In this document: positions 48,181 to 57,451 of the stretch, in pieces
Layout: every line of letters begins with the position of its first letter
Numbering within the stretch: position 1 is the stretch's first letter
Source: Bog-473 sp963725895
GTDB taxonomy: Bacteria > Actinomycetota > Acidimicrobiia > Acidimicrobiales > RAAP-2
Assembly: GCA_963725895.1 (NCBI GenBank)
Contig: CAVSAJ010000003.1
Span: 868,001-932,000, forward strand
Direction of reading: 5' to 3'
DNA: 64,000 nucleotides
The notes under the pieces: generated by a model
What the model saw: only the letters and a program-made list of their open reading frames with translations
Databases searched by the model: none
What the model was told of the DNA's origin: nothing
Made by a program: the position numbers and the translations under genes

Positions 48181-49110
48181 GTGCAGCCGGGTTCCAGACG
48201 TAGCCTGCATTCGGTGGGTGGATTGCTCGAGCTCGAGGGCCTGCGTCGCACGTTTGGCGCATTGATCGCGCTCGACGACCTCACGTTCACCGTCCCCGCG
48301 GGACAGGTCGTGGGGTTTCTCGGCCCAAACGGCGCGGGCAAGACGACGGCCATGCGGGCCATCTTCGGGCTGACCGAGCTCGACGCCGGCACGGTGCGCT
48401 GGAACGGCAGCCCGGTGGGACAGGGGGATCGTCGCCGCTTCGGGTACATGCCCGAGGAGCGCGGCCTGTACCCCGGCATGCTGGTGGCAGAACAACTCGA
48501 GTACCTCGGCCGGCTCCACGGGCTCTCCAGCGCCGACGCCGCGACCGCCACGCACACCTGGCTCCAACGCCTCGACATCGACGACCGCGCCCAGAGCAAG
48601 GTCGAGACGCTCTCTCACGGCAACCAGCAGCGCGTCCAGCTGGCGGCCGCGCTCGTGCACGACCCCGAGCTGCTCGTCCTCGACGAGCCGCTCGCCGGTC
48701 TCGACCCGGCCGGCATCGATGCCATCGGCCAGGTCCTGGTAGACCAGGCGCGGGCGGGGTGTTGCGTCCTCTTCTCGAGCCACCAGCTCGATCTGGTCGA
48801 GGACCTCTGTGAGCAGGTGATCATCATCGACCACGGGCGCCTCGTCGTGACCGGGACCGTCGACGAACTGGCCACGAGCGGCGAACGGCGCCTGGTCGTG
48901 CGCGTCGAGGGCGACCGCGGCGCCGCCTGGGCACGGGGATTGTCCGGGGTTTCCGTGTCCGAGGTGGCCGCCGGCGAGGCGCGCCTCGTCCTCGACGACG
49001 AAGTGGACAGTGACGGCGTTCTCAGGGCCGCCATGGCGGCGGGCCGGGTCACCGAGTTCACCTTCGCTCGCCGTCGCCTCTCCGAGGTGTTCCGGGAGGC
49101 GCTCTCATGA
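48181..49110 (+). CDS. ABC transporter ATP-binding protein (exporter type)
   Basis: A 309-residue ATPase of the NatA/CcmA-like exporter group. Walker A is GPNGAGKTT, the signature is LSHGNQQRVQLAAAL, Walker B is LLVLDEPLAGLDP, and SSHQLDLVEDLCEQ holds the switch His. About 80 C-terminal residues form the DUF4162-like domain typical of these transporters. I give the GTG at 48181; a GTG at 48214 just before LLELEGLRRTFGA is equally plausible. The stop overlaps the permease start as ATGA. Confidence 0.85.
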   Translation: MQPGSRRSLHSVGGLLELEGLRRTFGALIALDDLTFTVPAGQVVGFLGPNGAGKTTAMRAIFGLTELDAGTVRWNGSPVGQGDRRRFGYMPEERGLYPGMLVAEQLEYLGRLHGLSSADAATATHTWLQRLDIDDRAQSKVETLSHGNQQRVQLAAALVHDPELLVLDEPLAGLDPAGIDAIGQVLVDQARAGCCVLFSSHQLDLVEDLCEQVIIIDHGRLVVTGTVDELATSGERRLVVRVEGDRGAAWARGLSGVSVSEVAAGEARLVLDDEVDSDGVLRAAMAAGRVTEFTFARRRLSEVFREALS

Positions 49111-50540
49111 GGTTCGTCTACGTGATCCCCGTCGTGGCGGTGGCCCTGCTGGCTCGGGTGTTGCTGTACCGGAGGCGTCGACAGCGCCAGGCGCCGACGG
49201 AGCGAGAGGTTCCGCCCGCCTCCACCCCGCCCGCCGCCACCACGCCCGCCACCATCCTGCCCGCCGCCACCGCCGCCACCACCACCACCACCACCACTCG
49301 ACGTTGGCGCCTCGACGACGGCCTCGGCGACGTCGGCCTCGTCGCGCTGCGAGAGATCAGAGAGCGCGTCCGGGGTCGCATCTTCCGGGTCGGCACCATC
49401 GTCATCCTCCTCGCGGTCGGCGCGGCCATCGTCATCCCCGCCCTCAACAAGAACGGCCCGGCGCAGGCCCAGAAGGTCGGCGTCGTGGGTCCGCCCAGCG
49501 CCTCCCTACAGCCCCTCATTGACGAGGTCGCGGCCGCCGCCGGCATCAAGGCAACGACCGTGACCGAGTCCTCGCCCCGTGCCGCCGAAGCGGCGCTGCG
49601 GTCGGGCGCCATCGACGTGGCCGTCGAGTCCGACCGCATCGTCGTGAATGCGCCGCTCAGCTCGAACAACACGTCGACGGACACGGCCACGCTGGCCCAA
49701 GCACTGGCGGCCGGGCTGGGGGAGCAGGAGGCGTACCGGACGGCGGGGCTCACGCGGACCCAGATCGAACAGCTCGCGCATGCCCGGCCGACGAAGGTGG
49801 CGAGCCTGCAGCCCAACGGCAAGGGGACCGTCAAGACGACGTCGGTGGTCGGGCTGGTCCTCTTGTTCCTGATGCTCACCCAGTACAACACCTGGATCCT
49901 GATCGGCGTCATGCAGGAGAAGGCGAGCCGCGTGGTGGAGGTGTTGCTCGCCACCGTGCGCCCACTCCAGCTCCTCGGGGGCAAGGTGCTCGGCATCGGC
50001 CTCGTCGCCATGGGGCAGGCCGCCCTCATAGTCGGAGTCGCCCTCGCCCTCGCCGCCGCCGTCGGGAGCGACATCCTCCAGGGCACCGCGCCGCTGGTGC
50101 TGGTGAGCGAGTTGCTGTGGCTGGTGCTCGGCTATGCCTTCTACTGCTGGGTGTACGCGGCGGCAGGCTCCATGGCCGAGCGCCAGGACCAGGTGCAGAC
50201 GCTGGCTCTGCCGCTGACCCTGCCCATCCTCGTCGCCTACGTGCTGGCCATCACGACGGCGAGCACCGGCAGCGCCAGCACCTTCTTCCAAGTCCTGGCC
50301 TACCTCCCGCCCACCGCGCCCTTCGCCATGCCGGTCCTCGTGGGCATCGGCATCGTCTCGTGGTGGCAGTTCCTCGCGTCGGTCCTGCTCAGCCTGATCG
50401 GCACCGCCGGCGTCGCCCTCCTCGCCGAACGCATCTATCGCAGGGCGGTGCTGCGCTCGGGGCAGCGGGTGCGCCTGGCCGACGTCGTCGGCCGGACGCG
50501 ACGTCGGCCAGGCGTCGTCACGGCACCGGGCTCGACGTAG
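49107..50540 (+). CDS. ABC-2 type transporter permease
   Basis: A 477-residue membrane subunit paired with the preceding ATPase, NatB-like. A first helix (about 2-20) is followed by an odd Ala/Thr/Pro segment with a TTTTTTT run (about 40-65). The transporter proper starts near residue 75 (ALREIRERVRGRIFRVG). It has a first core helix, an extracellular domain of about 110 residues, and five to six helices from about residue 240 on. TWILIGVMQEKASRVVEVLL is the ABC-2 signature. The extra helix and Thr/Pro spacer at the front are not usual for the family. Cargo unknown. Confidence 0.82.
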   Translation: MRFVYVIPVVAVALLARVLLYRRRRQRQAPTEREVPPASTPPAATTPATILPAATAATTTTTTTRRWRLDDGLGDVGLVALREIRERVRGRIFRVGTIVILLAVGAAIVIPALNKNGPAQAQKVGVVGPPSASLQPLIDEVAAAAGIKATTVTESSPRAAEAALRSGAIDVAVESDRIVVNAPLSSNNTSTDTATLAQALAAGLGEQEAYRTAGLTRTQIEQLAHARPTKVASLQPNGKGTVKTTSVVGLVLLFLMLTQYNTWILIGVMQEKASRVVEVLLATVRPLQLLGGKVLGIGLVAMGQAALIVGVALALAAAVGSDILQGTAPLVLVSELLWLVLGYAFYCWVYAAAGSMAERQDQVQTLALPLTLPILVAYVLAITTASTGSASTFFQVLAYLPPTAPFAMPVLVGIGIVSWWQFLASVLLSLIGTAGVALLAERIYRRAVLRSGQRVRLADVVGRTRRRPGVVTAPGST

Positions 50541-50541
50541 A

Positions 50542-52557
50542 TCAGTGCGGCGGCTCGGCGTCCGCCGCCCGCAGGTCGACCCCCGCCAGCGCATGTCGGA
50601 CGCTCTCGGCGATCCCCGTCCCGTCCAATCCGAGACTGGCCAAGATGTCGTCCGCCTTCCCCTGGGCCAGATACTGCCGCGGGATCCCCAGCACCCGGGT
50701 CTTCGGCGCCACGACGCCCGCCGACTCCACATGCGCGGACATCGCGTCAAGAAGAAAGCTCCCCGCACCGCCGTGGCGTACTCCGTCCTCCACGGTCACC
50801 ACGAGGCGGTGCCGGACCGCGTCGGCGAGCATCCTGACGTCGGGCGGGGACACGACCCGCACGTCCCAGACCGTCGCGTCGATCCCCTCGGCCGCCAGCT
50901 CGTCGGCCGCGTCGAGGCACGCGGCCAGCGCCTTGCCCACGCCCAGGAGGCAGACCGACCCGACGCCTGCTCGGAGCTGCCGGGCCTCGAGTCCCTTGCC
51001 GACGTCGCCCGGCGCGACGTGACGCGGCGCCGTCCTGGGCAGCCGGATGGAGGAAGGACCGGCCAGTCGCAGTGCCGCCCGCAGCATGGGCTCGACCTCT
51101 TCGGCCGACGAGGGTGTGAACACCGTCATGCCGGGGATGGACAGCGTCAGTGCCAGGTCGAGCACCCCGTGGTGCGACGGTCCGTCCTCGCCGGTGATCC
51201 CGGCCCGGTCGAGCACGAAGAGCACCGGACAGCCGTGCAGGCCCACGTCGAGGTTGGCCTGGTCGAAGGCCCGGGAGAAGAACGTGGAGTACACCGCCAC
51301 CACTGGCCGCAGCCCCGCCAAGGCCATGCCGGCGGCCGACGTCACCTCGTGCTGCTCGGCGATCCCGACGTCGAAGAAGCGTTCGGGGTAGCGGGCCTGG
51401 AAGGCCAGCAACCCGGTCGGCCCGGGCATAGCGGCGGTCAACGCCACGATCCGCGGGTCCTCCTCCGCCACCGCCAAGAGCGCACGGGAGAAGGCGTCCG
51501 TATACGTAGCCGCCCGCGGCACCGCCCCGTCGACCGCGGTCTCGGGCACCGACCCCGGCGACGCCAGCCCGCCGCTGTCGGAACCGGCCGACCCGCCGAC
51601 GGCGAGCCCCGCCGAGCTCCCGATCGTGTTCTCCAGCGCCAACGACGGCGTCGCCTTCACGTCGTGCAGTCGCTGCACCTCGTCCTCTTCTGCCGGCGCG
51701 TACCCCCTGCCCTTCTGCGTCAGCACGTGCACGACGATCGGTCCGTCCCACTCCGCCGCGTGCGTGAAGGCCTGCTCCATGTGCTCGATGTCGTGTCCGT
51801 CGATCGGCCCGGCGTAGCGCACACCCAGAGCCTCGAAGAACGTGTGCGGCGACACCATCTCGCGCAACGCGCTCGTCAATGAGTGGACGCTCGAGTAGGC
51901 GAGCTCGCCGAAGGCCGGCAGCTCTCGCAGCCGCAGCCGCAGCCGCTCCCGGGCCGCCGTGTACGTCGGGTTCAGCCGCAGGCTCGTCAATGACTGCGAC
52001 AGCTGCGACACCGTCGGCGCATAGGAGCGACCGTTGTCGTTCAGCACGATCACCACTCGCCGATGGGAATGACCCAGGTTGTTCAGGGCCTCGTAGGCCA
52101 TGCCCCCGGTCAGGGCGCCGTCGCCGACCACGGCCACCACGCGCCGTTCGGCCCCCACCCCCCGCAGCGCAAAGCCCGAAGCGATCCCGTGTGCGTACGA
52201 CAACGCCGTCGAGGCGTGGCTGTTCTCGATCCAGTCGTGTTCCGATTCCGACCGGTTGGGATAGCCGCTCATGCCGCCCGCCGAGCGCAGGTTCTTGAAC
52301 CCGTAGCGTCGCCCGGTCAACAACTTGTGCACGTAGGACTGATGACCGGTGTCCCACAACAAGACGTCGCGGGGCGAGTCGAAGACACGGTGCAGCGCAA
52401 GCGTCAGCTCCACCGCCCCCAAATTCGACCCGAGGTGCCCGCCCGTCGTGGTCACCGTGTCGACGATGAAGTTCCGGATCTCCGTGGACAGCTCGTCGAG
52501 CTCTTCGTAACTGAGGCCCTTCACGTCGGCCGGTGTCTCGATGCTGTGCAGGATCAT
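50542..52557 (-). CDS. dxs: 1-deoxy-D-xylulose-5-phosphate synthase
   Basis: A 671-residue thiamine-diphosphate enzyme joining pyruvate and glyceraldehyde-3-phosphate, the first step of the MEP isoprenoid pathway. GGHLGSNLGAVELTLALH gives the catalytic His, VVGDGALTGGMAYEALNN the TPP motif, and DRAGITGEDGPSHHGVLD the pyrimidine-binding domain. About 45 extra Gly/Ser/Ala-rich residues (about 300-350) sit between the domains. The ATG overlaps the stop of the MFS gene, and the stop is next to that of the convergent ABC permease. Confidence 0.95.
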   Translation of the reverse strand: MILHSIETPADVKGLSYEELDELSTEIRNFIVDTVTTTGGHLGSNLGAVELTLALHRVFDSPRDVLLWDTGHQSYVHKLLTGRRYGFKNLRSAGGMSGYPNRSESEHDWIENSHASTALSYAHGIASGFALRGVGAERRVVAVVGDGALTGGMAYEALNNLGHSHRRVVIVLNDNGRSYAPTVSQLSQSLTSLRLNPTYTAARERLRLRLRELPAFGELAYSSVHSLTSALREMVSPHTFFEALGVRYAGPIDGHDIEHMEQAFTHAAEWDGPIVVHVLTQKGRGYAPAEEDEVQRLHDVKATPSLALENTIGSSAGLAVGGSAGSDSGGLASPGSVPETAVDGAVPRAATYTDAFSRALLAVAEEDPRIVALTAAMPGPTGLLAFQARYPERFFDVGIAEQHEVTSAAGMALAGLRPVVAVYSTFFSRAFDQANLDVGLHGCPVLFVLDRAGITGEDGPSHHGVLDLALTLSIPGMTVFTPSSAEEVEPMLRAALRLAGPSSIRLPRTAPRHVAPGDVGKGLEARQLRAGVGSVCLLGVGKALAACLDAADELAAEGIDATVWDVRVVSPPDVRMLADAVRHRLVVTVEDGVRHGGAGSFLLDAMSAHVESAGVVAPKTRVLGIPRQYLAQGKADDILASLGLDGTGIAESVRHALAGVDLRAADAEPPH

Positions 52558-53777
52558 GGCAGTCCGCCCACGCTACCCCGTGGCACGCCCGCAACCCCTT
52601 CGCTGCGGCGCCGCTCCACGCTCACCAGGGTGCACCCGGCCACCCCGAAAGAGGACACAGCGAGGACCTGCAACCCATGCGCGGGGCCCAGCGTCTCCGA
52701 GACCCAGCCGACGATGGGCGCGCCGGCGACCCAGCCCACGTAGCCCGCCGCCGTGAACGCCCCGACCGCGCTCACGACCTGGGTCGCCATGCGGCTGACC
52801 GTGCTCATGACGAGCGGCCAGAACAACGACGCCCCGCCGGCCCCGAGGGCCAGCCCGACGGCGGCCAGCCCCGACAGTGACGTCAGCGACTCGAGCAGAA
52901 TGCCGCTCCCGGCCACGCAGCCACCCACGATCAGGGCGTGCCGGCTCGAGAGCCGCCCGAGCAGCGGCCCGCCAGCGCCCCGGGTCGTGGCTGCCACCGC
53001 CTGGCCGACGACGTAGGCGCCCGCGCCGAGCAACACGCCCGTCGCCAGGTGGTTGCGCAGGTAGAGGACGCCCCACGTGTCGACGCCGCCCTCGGTGATC
53101 TCGGCCAGGGCGAACACCACCAGCAACAACAAGAGGCCGTCGCGGCGCAGCCGTCGCAACGGATGCGCCGTCGCGACTGCGCCTGATGTGGCCGTGGTCG
53201 CCGCGCCGGACGCGCCGGGATCGGTCGCGGCGGCCCACACCCCGGCCGCCACGGCGATGACCGCAATCCCCGGCCAGATCCAGCGAAAGGACACGCCGGC
53301 GTGGATGACCACGGCGGCGATGGCGGCACCCACCAACGCGCCGCTGTTGAAGAGGGCGTGCAGGCGCACGAGCACCGAGGGATGCGCGACCAGCCGGTGC
53401 GAGGCCTCCGCGTTCATGGCGGTGTCGATGGAGCCGCCGGCGACCTCGGTGAGGACGAGCACGACGGCGAACGCCCACTTCTCGTCCATGAGCGCGAGGA
53501 CGCACAAGAGCACGGCCCAGGCGAAGAGCGCGATCCAGAGCAGCCGCCGCGGGCCCACGCGGTCCGACAAGTGGGCCATCACCGCGCTCGACCCGCCGGC
53601 GACGGCGACGGCGACGGCCAGCAGCACGCCGAGCTGTGCGTCGTTGAGGCCGAAGGCGTGCTGGATGTTGAACAGCATCACGGCCCAGCTGCCCCAGAAC
53701 AGGCCGAAGATCGCGAATGCGGCGACGACCGGCCCCGCCCCGGCGAGGAGCGCGCGCCCCTTCGGAGTCGCGGTCAG
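52554..53777 (-). CDS. MFS transporter (probable CTG start)
   Basis: A major facilitator protein of about 407 residues with twelve hydrophobic segments. The motif A region reads MAHLSDRVGPRRLLWIAL. There is no ATG, GTG or TTG close to the beginning of the conserved sequence (TPKGRALLAGAGPVVAAFAI). A CTG at 53777 overlaps the thioesterase TGA as CTGA, the same geometry as the ATGA overlaps elsewhere, and I take it as the start. A frameshift hiding another start is the alternative. It resembles sugar-transporter-like or Fucose/YbjJ-type MFS members; substrate unknown. dxs follows with an ATGA overlap. Confidence 0.77.
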   Translation of the reverse strand: MTATPKGRALLAGAGPVVAAFAIFGLFWGSWAVMLFNIQHAFGLNDAQLGVLLAVAVAVAGGSSAVMAHLSDRVGPRRLLWIALFAWAVLLCVLALMDEKWAFAVVLVLTEVAGGSIDTAMNAEASHRLVAHPSVLVRLHALFNSGALVGAAIAAVVIHAGVSFRWIWPGIAVIAVAAGVWAAATDPGASGAATTATSGAVATAHPLRRLRRDGLLLLLVVFALAEITEGGVDTWGVLYLRNHLATGVLLGAGAYVVGQAVAATTRGAGGPLLGRLSSRHALIVGGCVAGSGILLESLTSLSGLAAVGLALGAGGASLFWPLVMSTVSRMATQVVSAVGAFTAAGYVGWVAGAPIVGWVSETLGPAHGLQVLAVSSFGVAGCTLVSVERRRSEGVAGVPRGSVGGLP

Positions 53778-54217
53778 GGCTCGCCCGTGAAGTCCGTGAA
53801 TCCCGCCTTGCTGAGGAATGCCAACCGGTCCACCACGACCCGGGTGACCCGGCCCGCGCCGACGAGCCCGCCGCCGTCGCCCTCGAGACGGGCGGCCGAG
53901 ACGGTGAAGATCAGCCGGCGGCCCTCGACCTTGACCAGCGTCGCCTCCGCCAGCACGACCGAGCCGACGGCAACGGGGGCGAGGTGGTCGAACTGCACCC
54001 GTGTCGCGACACTCGCCTGGCCGCGAGCCAGATGCCCGTCCGTGGCGCGCAGGGTGGCCTCCTCGCACAGCGCGATGAGCCGGGGTGTGGCGAGCACCGG
54101 GACGTCGCCCGAGCGGAAGTGCTCGGCGGTGTCCTCGTCTTGCACGGTGAGTTCGAGTTGCGCGCTCAGGCCCGCGTGCGGTCCATGGCCCGCGGCGGTG
54201 GTTGGATCAGGCGGCAC
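53774..54217 (-). CDS. hotdog-fold thioesterase (FlK-like)
   Basis: A 147-residue protein of the fluoroacetyl-CoA-thioesterase-like hotdog group: LSAQLELTVQDEDTAEHF, VPVLATPRLIALCEEATLRA (the active-site helix region with Glu), then SVATRVQFDHLAPVAVGSVV (His-containing strand). It probably hydrolyses an acyl-CoA thioester in the cytoplasm; substrate unknown. The GTG at 54217 lies only 18 bp from the divergent tldD start. It is first of a thioesterase-MFS-dxs transcript. Confidence 0.8.
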   Translation of the reverse strand: MPPDPTTAAGHGPHAGLSAQLELTVQDEDTAEHFRSGDVPVLATPRLIALCEEATLRATDGHLARGQASVATRVQFDHLAPVAVGSVVLAEATLVKVEGRRLIFTVSAARLEGDGGGLVGAGRVTRVVVDRLAFLSKAGFTDFTGEP

Positions 54218-54235
54218 GACGATTACGATACCGCC

Positions 54236-55633
54236 GTGCCTGACACTGCCCTCATCGACTCTGACGTGCTCGAACGCGTGCTCTCCGATGCCTTGGCGGG
54301 CGGCGGCGACATGGCCGAGGTGTTCGCCGAGGACGCCGCGACCTCGAGCGCACTCCTCGATGACCGCCGCGTCGAGGAGCTGTCGTCGGGGCGCAACCGC
54401 GGTGCGGGGATCCGCGTGGTCGACGGCGAGACGACCGGCTTCGCCCACACGGCCGACCTCAGCGAACCCGGCCTGCTGGCGGCGGCACGCGCCGCCGCGG
54501 CCGTCGCACGCTCTGGTGGACCCGGGACCCGGACGGTGGCGCTCGACCCCGTTTCGGCGCACGGGAGTGGCGACCGCACGCCGCCCGACACGGTCGACAA
54601 GGCGCGCAAGCTCGAGCTGCTGACCCGGGCCGACGAAGCAGCCAGGTCAGCGGCGGACGCCATCACCCAGGTCCAGGTGGGCTGCGGTGACAGCCGGCGC
54701 CGTGTCCTGGTCGCCAACTCCGAGGGTGTCTTCACCCAGGACGACCAGATCCGCACCCGCTTCAACGTCGTCTGCGTCGCCAACGGGGACACCGGGATGC
54801 AGACCGGCTACGAGTCGTTGGCGCGCACCGAGGGCTTCGAGATCTTCGAGCGTCACCGGGTGGAAGACATCGCTCGCGTCGCCGCCCAGCGTGCCCTCAC
54901 CAAATTGTCGGCTCGGCCGGCCCCCTCGGGCGAGGTACCCATCGTGCTCGCCGGTGGCAGCGGCGGCATCTTGTTCCACGAGGCGTGCGGGCACGGACTC
55001 GAGGCCGACCACATCGTCAAAGACGCGTCCGTCTACACCGGGCGCGTGGGCGAGCTGGTCGCCAGCCCGCTCGTCACGCTCGTCGACGACGGCACCGTCC
55101 TCGGTGAGTGGGGCAACTTCGCCGTCGACGACGAGGGGCACGCCCCGGCGCGCAACGTGCTCATCGAGAACGGGGTCCTCACCGACTACATGTGGGACTG
55201 GCTGCGGGCGCGCAAGGAGGGCCGCGCCTCGTCGGGCAACGGCCGCCGGCAGAGCTACCAGCACCTGCCCATGGTGCGGATGACCAACACCTATCTCCTC
55301 GCCGGGGCCGAAGACCCCGACGAGATCATCGCCCAGACCCCCTCGGGCGTGTACGTGAAGAAGCTCGGCGGCGGCCAGGTCAACACCGCCACCGGCGACT
55401 TCGTGTTCGGGACCACCGAGGCCTATCTGATTGAGAACGGTCGCATCACCGAGCCGCTCCGCGACGCAAATCTCATCGGCAACGGACCCGAGGTCCTGCG
55501 GCGCATCGACGCGGTGGCCACCGACTTCGACATGACACCGGGCACCTGCGGCAAGGACGGGCAGAGTGTCCCGGTCGGCTGCGGGCAGGCGACACTGCGC
55601 ATCACCGGCGTCACACTCGGGGGTACGGCGTGA
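54236..55633 (+). CDS. tldD: metallopeptidase TldD
   Basis: A 465-residue subunit of the TldD/TldE zinc protease, which degrades unfolded peptides and matures modified peptides in other bacteria. The HExxxH zinc site is in FHEACGHGLEADHIVK, and the conserved C-terminal GTCGKDGQSVPVGCGQ is present. The GTG at 54236 precedes PDTALIDSDVLERVLSDAL. No ribosome site fits in the 18-bp gap to the divergent thioesterase, so the mRNA may be leaderless. The stop overlaps the tldE start as GTGA. Confidence 0.92.
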   Translation: MPDTALIDSDVLERVLSDALAGGGDMAEVFAEDAATSSALLDDRRVEELSSGRNRGAGIRVVDGETTGFAHTADLSEPGLLAAARAAAAVARSGGPGTRTVALDPVSAHGSGDRTPPDTVDKARKLELLTRADEAARSAADAITQVQVGCGDSRRRVLVANSEGVFTQDDQIRTRFNVVCVANGDTGMQTGYESLARTEGFEIFERHRVEDIARVAAQRALTKLSARPAPSGEVPIVLAGGSGGILFHEACGHGLEADHIVKDASVYTGRVGELVASPLVTLVDDGTVLGEWGNFAVDDEGHAPARNVLIENGVLTDYMWDWLRARKEGRASSGNGRRQSYQHLPMVRMTNTYLLAGAEDPDEIIAQTPSGVYVKKLGGGQVNTATGDFVFGTTEAYLIENGRITEPLRDANLIGNGPEVLRRIDAVATDFDMTPGTCGKDGQSVPVGCGQATLRITGVTLGGTA

Positions 55634-56998
55634 GCGACGTCGATCTGCTCGAGCTGGCCGATTCCGTGGTCGCCCAGGCGCGCCCGGGCGAGGGAGTGGA
55701 GGTCTACGCCACCCGGGGCACCGACACCGAGGTGCGGGCCTACGACGGCGAGGTCGAATCCCTCACGTCCGCCGACTCCTCCGGCGTCGGCATCCGCGTG
55801 CTCCTTGAAGCGCCCGATGGAGCGGGGAGCCAGGTCGGCTTCGCCTGGGCCGGGTCACTCGACCCGGCGGTCGTCGCTGCCACGCTGGCCGACGCGCGCG
55901 GACAACGCGCGCTTCGCCACGCCCGATCCCGATGTGGTCCTGGCCGTGCCCGACGGGGTCGCGGCGGTGGAACTCGACCTGTGGGACGACGGCGTGGCGT
56001 CGACGCCGATGGAGAAGAAGGTCGCCTTGGCGCTCGAGCTCGAGCGGGCGACGCGTGCGGCGGACCCACGTGTGCGGCAGGTCTCGTCGGCCGACTACTC
56101 GGACAGCCGGGTGGAAGTGGCGCTCGTCAGCACGACCGGCATCTCGTCCTCCCGCCGCCGCACCACAGCCTTCCTCTCCGTCGACGCCATCGCCGGCGAG
56201 GGGGCCGACACCCAGACGGGCACCGGGTTCAGCGTCGGGCGCGGGCCGAGCGAGCTGGTGCCCGACGAGGCCATGGACGACGCCGTGTTGCGGGCCACGC
56301 GGATGCTGGGCTCGCAAAAGGCGCGCTCGACCCACTGTACGGTCGTGTTCGACCCACGGGTGGTCTCGACATTGTTGGGCATCGTGGCCTCCGCGCTCTC
56401 GGGTGAAGCGTTGGTGAAGGGACGGTCCTTCTTCGCCGGGCGGCTCGGCGAGCCGGTCGCCGTTCCGGCCGTCACGCTGGTCGACGACCCCACTGACCCG
56501 CGGGCGTTCGGCGCGGCGACGCACGACGGGGAGGGTCTGGCCTGCCGGCGCAACGTCCTGATCTCCGACGGCGTGCTCCGCATGTTCGTCTTCGACACGG
56601 TCTCGGCGCGAAGAGCCGGGATGTCGTCGACCGGGTCCGCCGGCCGCGGCGGTTTCGCCGGCACGCCCTCAGCTTCATGCCGCGCCCTGGTCCTGACGCC
56701 GGGGACCAAGAGCCAGGACGAGATCCTGGCCGCGGTGGGCGATGGGCTCTACGTCCAGTCGATCACGGGCGTCCACTCGGGCGTCAACCCGGTGAGCGGG
56801 GACTTCTCGGTGGGTGCGGAGGGGCTCCTCATCGAGAGCGGGTCACTCGGTCAGCCGGTGCGCGAGGTCACGGTCGCCTCCACGCTGCAGCGCATGCTGC
56901 AGTCGGTGGTCGAGATCGGGGCCGACCTGCGCTGGCTCCCGGGCGTGGCCGCCGGCCAGACGCTCGCCATCGCGGACATGGCCCTCAGCGGCGAGTGA
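55630..56998 (+). CDS. pmbA: metallopeptidase partner TldE/PmbA (one frameshift)
   Basis: Partner subunit of TldD, related in fold but without the HExxxH motif. The N-terminus (EVYATRGTDTEVRAYDGEVE) is in the frame of the GTG at 55630. Near 55900 one extra base moves the frame, and the conserved text goes on as DNARFATPDPDVVLAVPDGV and later ALSGEALVKGRSFFAGRLGE, GEGLACRRNVLISDGVL and HSGVNPVSGDFSVGAEG. The span is one base over a multiple of three. Corrected length is about 455 residues, normal for the family. Confidence 0.87.
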
Positions 56999-57000
56999 GG

Positions 57001-57351
57001 TCAGGAAGAGCTGGTAGCGGGCGACTTGGCATCCTTGCCGCCCGAAGACGAGGAGTCGCCGCCGCCCGAAGACGAGGAGTCGCCGCTCTTCGACGACGAG
57101 TCCCCGCTCTTCGACGAGTCCTCTTTCTTGGAATCGCCGGATGCGGACTTGGAATCGCCGTTGGACTTCGCCGGGGCGCGTGAGTCCGTCTTGTAAAAGC
57201 CGCTGCCCTTGAGCACGATGCCGACGGCGCCGTAGACCTTTCGCAGCGCGCCACCGCATTCGGGGCACTCGGTCAGGGGGTCGTCCGAGAAGCTCTGGAC
57301 GGCCTCGAGCCGATGCCCACACGTCGTGCACGCGTATTCATAGGTCGGCAC
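57001..57351 (-). CDS. FmdB-family zinc-ribbon protein with Ser/Asp/Gly tail
   Basis: A 116-residue protein. The first 55 residues are the FmdB zinc ribbon: PTYEYACTTCGHRLE and LTECPECGGALRKVYG supply two CxxC pairs, then KGSGFYKTD closes the domain. The other 60 residues are low-complexity Ser, Lys, Asp and Gly, partly encoded by an exact 24-bp tandem repeat. The start is a GTG with GGAGGG five bases upstream. A CIRCE-like palindrome lies 15 bp before the start, which suggests stress control by HrcA. The function of FmdB-like proteins is poorly known. Confidence 0.82.
   Translation of the reverse strand: MPTYEYACTTCGHRLEAVQSFSDDPLTECPECGGALRKVYGAVGIVLKGSGFYKTDSRAPAKSNGDSKSASGDSKKEDSSKSGDSSSKSGDSSSSGGGDSSSSGGKDAKSPATSSS
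57037..57084. repeat. exact 24-bp tandem repeat within the FmdB-like gene
   Basis: The 24-bp unit beginning GCCGCCCGAAGACGAGG at 57037 is repeated without change at 57061. It adds eight codons per copy to the Ser/Gly-rich tail and keeps the frame, so copy number could vary between strains. Confidence 0.85.
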
Positions 57352-57366
57352 AGCATCCCTCCGTGG

Positions 57367-57393
57367 TTGGCACTCACCGCCTTAGACTGCTAA
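57367..57393 (-). promoter_or_regulatory. CIRCE-like element before the FmdB-like gene
   Basis: TTGGCACTC-N9-GACTGCTAA differs from the CIRCE consensus TTAGCACTC-N9-GAGTGCTAA at two positions and has the exact 9-base spacer. It sits 15 bp before the GTG start and just ahead of the ribosome site, where HrcA-bound CIRCE elements normally lie. Confidence 0.5.
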
Positions 57394-57451
57394 GTCTACC
57401 CGCCACGGCGACGATGGGCGTCGGTCGCCCCAGGTCGTAGACTGCGTGCTC

